This document shows positions 6,532 through 8,814 of a DNA stretch of 8,814 nt, one piece after another. Location of the stretch: contig CALJJF010000239.1 of assembly GCA_937973935.1 (NCBI GenBank), positions 1 to 8,814 of the forward strand. The letters run 5' to 3'. How positions within the stretch are numbered: the stretch's first letter is position 1; every line of letters begins with the position of its first letter. The notes below the pieces were generated by a model. That model searched no databases, was not told the DNA's origin, and worked only from the letters and a program-made list of their open reading frames with translations. The DNA is from MKRK01 sp001896915 (GTDB taxonomy: Bacteria > Bacillota > Clostridia > Oscillospirales > Acutalibacteraceae). A program made the position numbers and the translations under genes.

Positions 6532-7638
6532 CTATTCATTTACGACATTTCCACGCAGCACAGCGGTCAACTGCGAAAGGATATCACCGCTGCCGTTTAC
6601 GTTGATATTGCCGACATTTTCGCAAATACGCTCAACGTATTCCAGCTCTTTCAGCTTATAAAGGGTCTTGTTTTCGTCCATCAGCTTTGCTGTGTTCAGA
6701 AGGGATCTGGTTGAGGCGACTTCCTCCCGACGGGTGATGACATTTGCCTGTGCACGCTTTTCAGCAACAAGCACCGTGTTCATAATGTCCCGGATCTCGC
6801 CCGGAAGAATGATGTCCTTAACACCTGCATCGGTGAATTCTACATAGAAATCCGTTTCTCTTGCTTTCAGACGATCAAATACATACTGCGACATTTGCTC
6901 TTTGCTTTCCAGAATTTCATCAATACGGTATTTGCCGATAAAATCACGCAATGCCAACTGGGCAGCAACATGAATTTGCTCCTCATAATCGTCTATTTCG
7001 GTTTTGACCTTGATAAAGTCGGTAATGCGATAATTACATACAAAGTTAACACGCACCGAGACTTTATCCTGTGTTAAAATTTCCTGACCAGTGATATCCA
7101 TTTTGGTAAGGCGGATATCCGCCAAGCCGGCATCTACCTTGATATCCGTTTTCCAGAAATAGTATGTTCCCGCATCCAGAAGACGAATGAATTTCTGATT
7201 AAAATACAGCCGCGCTTTCTGATACTCTGCTACCTCTACTTTTGTGTAAAGATAGGTTGGTATCTTGGAAAATATGTACTCGGGAATCTCATCTGGAACC
7301 TCGGGTGATGATATGTCTATGATGGTAAATTCATGCTTATTGTAAGTATTAAAATAAGCATATTTGCCGTGACGGAGTGCTTCACTGAATTTTCCGTCAA
7401 TAAAATGAAGTGCAAGCTGGCGGTCTCCTACCTCTGCACAAACGGTTTCACTTGCAATAGCCTTATCCTTTAATAATACATCAAGAGAAGCGTTTTGTGA
7501 AACAAGAGCCTTGTCAAGCTCCTGTACTTCAATTGTTTTGTCTCCAAAGGTGCGATATTTACCCGAAGACAGCATTTTTACAAATTTTCCGTTTTTGAAA
7601 AGCAGACCTCTCTGATTCTCGTTGATAATTGTTTTCAT
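6532..7638 (-). CDS. Slipin-like SPFH/band 7 protein with a triplicated N-terminal module
   Basis: The 368-aa protein has a C-terminal SPFH/band 7 domain (about 176-300) and the slipin hallmark helix: VAEKRAQANVITRREE, then STRSLLNTAKLMDENK and LKELEYVERI. Slipins form membrane-associated oligomers or scaffolds. Unusually there is no N-terminal transmembrane segment. Instead residues 1-175 contain three copies of a module of about 40 aa, centred on GLLFKNGKFVKMLSSGKY (11-28), LALHFIDGKFSEALRHGKY (75-93) and ARLYFNQKFIRLLDAGTYYF (142-161), each ending in an acidic beta strand. These are probably small beta-barrel-like units ahead of the band 7 fold. The start has GGAGG (7651-7647) with 8-nt spacing. 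The gene heads the operon with the DUF4275-like gene and rtcB; slipin-RtcB neighbourhoods occur in other bacteria. The family is certain and the cellular role unknown. Confidence 0.92.
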   Translation of the reverse strand: MKTIINENQRGLLFKNGKFVKMLSSGKYRTFGDKTIEVQELDKALVSQNASLDVLLKDKAIASETVCAEVGDRQLALHFIDGKFSEALRHGKYAYFNTYNKHEFTIIDISSPEVPDEIPEYIFSKIPTYLYTKVEVAEYQKARLYFNQKFIRLLDAGTYYFWKTDIKVDAGLADIRLTKMDITGQEILTQDKVSVRVNFVCNYRITDFIKVKTEIDDYEEQIHVAAQLALRDFIGKYRIDEILESKEQMSQYVFDRLKARETDFYVEFTDAGVKDIILPGEIRDIMNTVLVAEKRAQANVITRREEVASTRSLLNTAKLMDENKTLYKLKELEYVERICENVGNINVNGSGDILSQLTAVLRGNVVNE

Positions 7639-7674
7639 ATGTTAAACCTCCAAAGTTTAATTTACGTGTTGCAG

Positions 7675-7860
7675 TCACCCATATAAAATCTGCGGCGATG
7701 AAATTAAGTATTTTTCAGAAAAAACGGAAGCGGACGCTTTGGCTTCTTCTTCTAAAATACGGTATCCTTTCACAGACAAGGCAGAAACTATATTGCTTCG
7801 TGATGATTCCGTGCAAAGCACGAAATCATCATCCGGCGGGATGACTGCGAGAAATTTCAA
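7675..7860 (-). CDS. Possible small coding remnant upstream of slipin
   Basis: In one minus-strand frame the last 60 codons before a TGA at 7677-7675 look protein-like: SNIVSALSVKGYRILEEEA followed by SVFSEKYLISSPQILYG, with balanced codon use. The frame is open far upstream, but there it runs through the tRNA-like stem-loops, where the translation is meaningless. There is no ATG in the plausible part and no ribosome site before TTG (7860) or the later GTG codons. It may be the 3' remnant of a lost gene, a leader peptide read through the hairpins, or chance. No homologue is recognised. Confidence 0.25.
   Translation of the reverse strand: MKFLAVIPPDDDFVLCTESSRSNIVSALSVKGYRILEEEAKASASVFSEKYLISSPQILYG
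7801..7831 (-). promoter_or_regulatory. 14-bp stem-loop in the slipin leader
   Basis: On the minus strand TGATGATTTCGTGC (7831-7818) pairs with GCACGGAATCATCA (7814-7801) over 14 bp with one U-G wobble, around a TTT loop. No U-tract follows, so it is not an intrinsic terminator. A smaller 6-bp hairpin (TCATCC-CGCC-GGATGA, 7844-7829) overlaps its 5' arm by three bases and could compete with the ends. It may be the 3' border of the structured RNA, an RNase processing site or an mRNA-stabilising element. Confidence 0.55.
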
Positions 7861-7861
7861 G

Positions 7862-7989
7862 CTGTGCTGAAAGCACAGTCTTTCGTTCGCCGTTTCCGGC
7901 GTTACCAAAACCGCTTGGCCGAGTTTACGCTCGGGCAGGATTCGAACCTGCGATAATAAAGGGGATTTGAACCCCGTCGCAAAAGCGAC
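7862..7989 (-). ncRNA. tRNA-like structured RNA (Y RNA-like candidate) upstream of slipin-rtcB
   Basis: Read on the minus strand, this stretch is a nearly continuous row of stems. In order: GTCGC-TTTT-GCGAC (7989-7976); T-arm mimic GGGG-TTCAAAT-CCCC (7975-7961); 9 nt; T-arm mimic GCAGG-TTCGAAT-CCTGC (7951-7935); directly abutting capped stem CCGAG-CGTAAA-CTCGG (7934-7919); D-arm-like CCAA-GCGGTT-TTGG (7918-7905); CGCCG-GAAA-CGGCG (7901-7888); and CTGTGCT-TTC-AGCACAG (7878-7862). Both T loops fit the tRNA consensus TTCRANY. The order T-arm, closed acceptor-like stem, D-arm is a circular permutation of tRNA. As I understand them, bacterial YrlA-type Y RNAs, which bind Ro60 and accompany rtcB operons, have this kind of tRNA-mimic domain. 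It lies between a terminator/promoter pair and slipin. The RNA may extend from about 8080 to 7801. Not a functional tRNA: no anticodon arm, open acceptor or CCA end. Confidence 0.6.
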
Positions 7990-8086
7990 TGCCAAAGAGC
8001 AAGCAAAGCTTAAAGCATACACATCGGAATATCCAAAGTGCACTGCCGTGAAAAAAACACATGGCCGAAAGCTATCCTGCAAATAC

Positions 8087-8115
8087 AGTATATCGGAAAT
8101 GTTTTCCTTTATCAC
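8087..8115 (-). promoter_or_regulatory. Predicted promoter of the tRNA-like RNA / slipin-rtcB transcript
   Basis: GTGATA (8115-8110) and TATACT (8092-8087), with a 17-bp spacer, lie directly after the U-tract of the upstream terminator. Transcription would start near 8080, about 90 nt before the first tRNA-like stem. The leader between holds a U7 run flanked by short complementary GCC/GGC and GTG/CAC segments. The hexamer matches are 4/6 and 5/6. No convincing promoter sits closer to slipin, so the RNA and the operon may share this start. Confidence 0.5.
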
Positions 8116-8156
8116 GGAAAAAAAGTTGCGAACTCTCATTTGAGTCCGCAACTTTT
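8116..8156 (-). terminator. Intrinsic terminator overlapping the end of the WYL gene
   Basis: AAAAGTTGCGGACTC (8156-8142) pairs with GAGTTCGCAACTTTT (8135-8121) over 15 bp with one G-U wobble around a 6-nt loop, followed by a run of seven T. The 5' arm encodes the last residues of the WYL protein, and its stop codon lies in the loop. It insulates the WYL gene from the tRNA-like RNA and slipin operon downstream. Confidence 0.9.
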
Positions 8157-8814
8157 CTGCATTTGAAGGCGCTCTTTTATTAAATTTACGAAATACGCCG
8201 GTTCTAAAACCTTCACAAAAGGTCCGAAAGAAAGTATTCGGATCAACAATTCAGTCTCATCGTCTGCGTTATAATAGATTTTGATCTGATATTGATTCCC
8301 TCCGGTTTGCCATGCCTCTTTTTTAAAGTGCGCAAAGTGCAGGAGAAACCGCTCCAAAGCATTCCGTTCATCCGAGAGCTCACAGAGGAAATACGCTTCG
8401 GAATGTCTGTCCTCCGGCAGTGCCGCAAAACGCGCTTCGCCGATTATTTCACAGCTCTCTATTCCCGCAACATTCAACATTGTAGCAAAACGGCACGAGG
8501 CAATGTTTACACGGAATTTATCATCCTTTTCGGAATATTCCAGCTTTAACGGATCGCATGTAATTCGTCTGTGTGTCCCCTTGGCACTGGCATAATCTAC
8601 TTTGATTTTCTGATGTTCATTGATTGCTGTAACGATAGTACGAAACACATGAATATAGTTTTCGTCCTCATATGGGTCGCCGTCGCCGTATTGGTCATAA
8701 GCAATACAATCTGACGGCACGAACAGCGGCTCAACATCCTTTAAAAAATCCCAATCAGCTTGAAAAAGCTTCATCCTTTTATCCAGTGAAATGGCCTTCA
8801 GCCATCGGAGCTGC
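8136..8814 (-). CDS. WYL-domain transcriptional regulator, 3' part (5' end outside window)
   Basis: About 226 codons are visible and the frame is still open at the window edge. The codons before the ATG at 8774 encode QLRWLKAISLDKR, a typical lead-in to WYL proteins, so that ATG is internal. The WYL domain follows (roughly IKVDYAS...HRRITCDPLKLEYSEKDDKFRVNIAS), and the C-terminal extension ends in the characteristic ILSFGPFVKVLEP...LIKERLQMQ. A KFR triplet stands where the name-giving W-Y-L would be, as in many clostridial members. WYL domains are known or proposed sensors of nucleic-acid or nucleotide ligands, usually fused to a DNA-binding winged helix, which here would lie beyond the window. 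The gene reads in the same direction as the tRNA-like RNA-slipin-rtcB locus and is a natural candidate regulator of it; that link is inferred from position. Confidence 0.9.
   Translation of the reverse strand, partial: QLRWLKAISLDKRMKLFQADWDFLKDVEPLFVPSDCIAYDQYGDGDPYEDENYIHVFRTIVTAINEHQKIKVDYASAKGTHRRITCDPLKLEYSEKDDKFRVNIASCRFATMLNVAGIESCEIIGEARFAALPEDRHSEAYFLCELSDERNALERFLLHFAHFKKEAWQTGGNQYQIKIYYNADDETELLIRILSFGPFVKVLEPAYFVNLIKERLQMQKSCGLK

Noticed and set aside
5352..6661. Long plus-strand ORFs opposite rtcB and the DUF4275-like gene (184 and 183 codons)
   Set aside because: They mirror well-supported minus-strand genes, are rich in Phe, Ile and Cys in the way of antisense frames, and lack ribosome sites.
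7900..8080. A functional tRNA gene on the minus strand
   Set aside because: Neither T-arm has a matching 5' acceptor strand, an anticodon arm with a 7-nt loop, or a correctly placed D-arm upstream. The D-arm-like hairpin lies downstream of the T-arms.
7675..8151. A 158-codon minus-strand ORF spanning the tRNA-like region
   Set aside because: Its ATG lies inside the WYL gene and terminator, there is no ribosome site, and the middle is a translation of the T-arm and hairpin sequences. Only the last 60 codons are kept, as a low-confidence remnant.
1..8814. CRISPR arrays, insertion sequences, integrase genes or direct-repeat attachment sites
   Set aside because: No regularly spaced repeats, transposase or integrase motifs, or terminal inverted repeats were seen by eye on either strand.

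Overview
The window looks like chromosomal DNA of a low-to-mid GC Gram-positive anaerobe of class Clostridia (Bacillota). The clues are a Clostridium symbiosum-type pyruvate phosphate dikinase with a GTG start behind a strong GGAGGT site, consistent AGGAG/GGAGG ribosome sites, sigma-A-like promoters, a DUF6809-type small protein and a DUF4275-type protein. No species can be named from the sequence alone.

Layout. (1) 5-739, minus: a stand-alone GlmU-like UDP-GlcNAc pyrophosphorylase domain that ends in a stop codon where the acetyltransferase half of GlmU would begin. (2) 740-1375: divergent intergenic region with a minus-strand promoter for the GlmU-like gene, a plus-strand promoter whose -10 box lies inside the start of a doubtful 71-codon ORF, an AT-rich hairpin, and the ppdK promoter and leader hairpin. 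(3) 1376-4009, plus: intact ppdK, closed by a long GNRA-capped terminator. (4) 4261-4754, plus: two overlapping small genes (DUF6809-like and an unknown 62-63 aa protein), probably accessory cargo. (5) 4776-8814, all minus: a probable RNA-repair locus that converges on region 4.

The minus-strand locus is the most interesting part. In transcription order it has the C-terminal part of a WYL-domain regulator (cut by the window edge); a terminator overlapping its stop codon; a promoter; a run of tightly packed stem-loops that contains two perfect tRNA T-arm mimics, a capped acceptor-like stem, a D-arm-like hairpin and a GNRA hairpin; then slipin (SPFH/band 7) - DUF4275 - RtcB as a compact operon. 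The tRNA parts are in permuted order (T-arm, closed acceptor-like stem, D-arm). As I understand them, this is the order expected of bacterial Y RNAs of the YrlA type, which are known partners of RtcB operons. No Ro60, RtcA or archease gene lies in the window. The co-location suggests an RNA-sensing or RNA-repair module in which a slipin replaces the usual partners, under WYL control.

The rtcB gene carries a one-base deletion immediately before the active-site HGAGR motif. The gene is otherwise full length and every other catalytic residue is in place. It is either recently inactivated, recoded, or affected by a sequence error. This must be settled before function is assigned.
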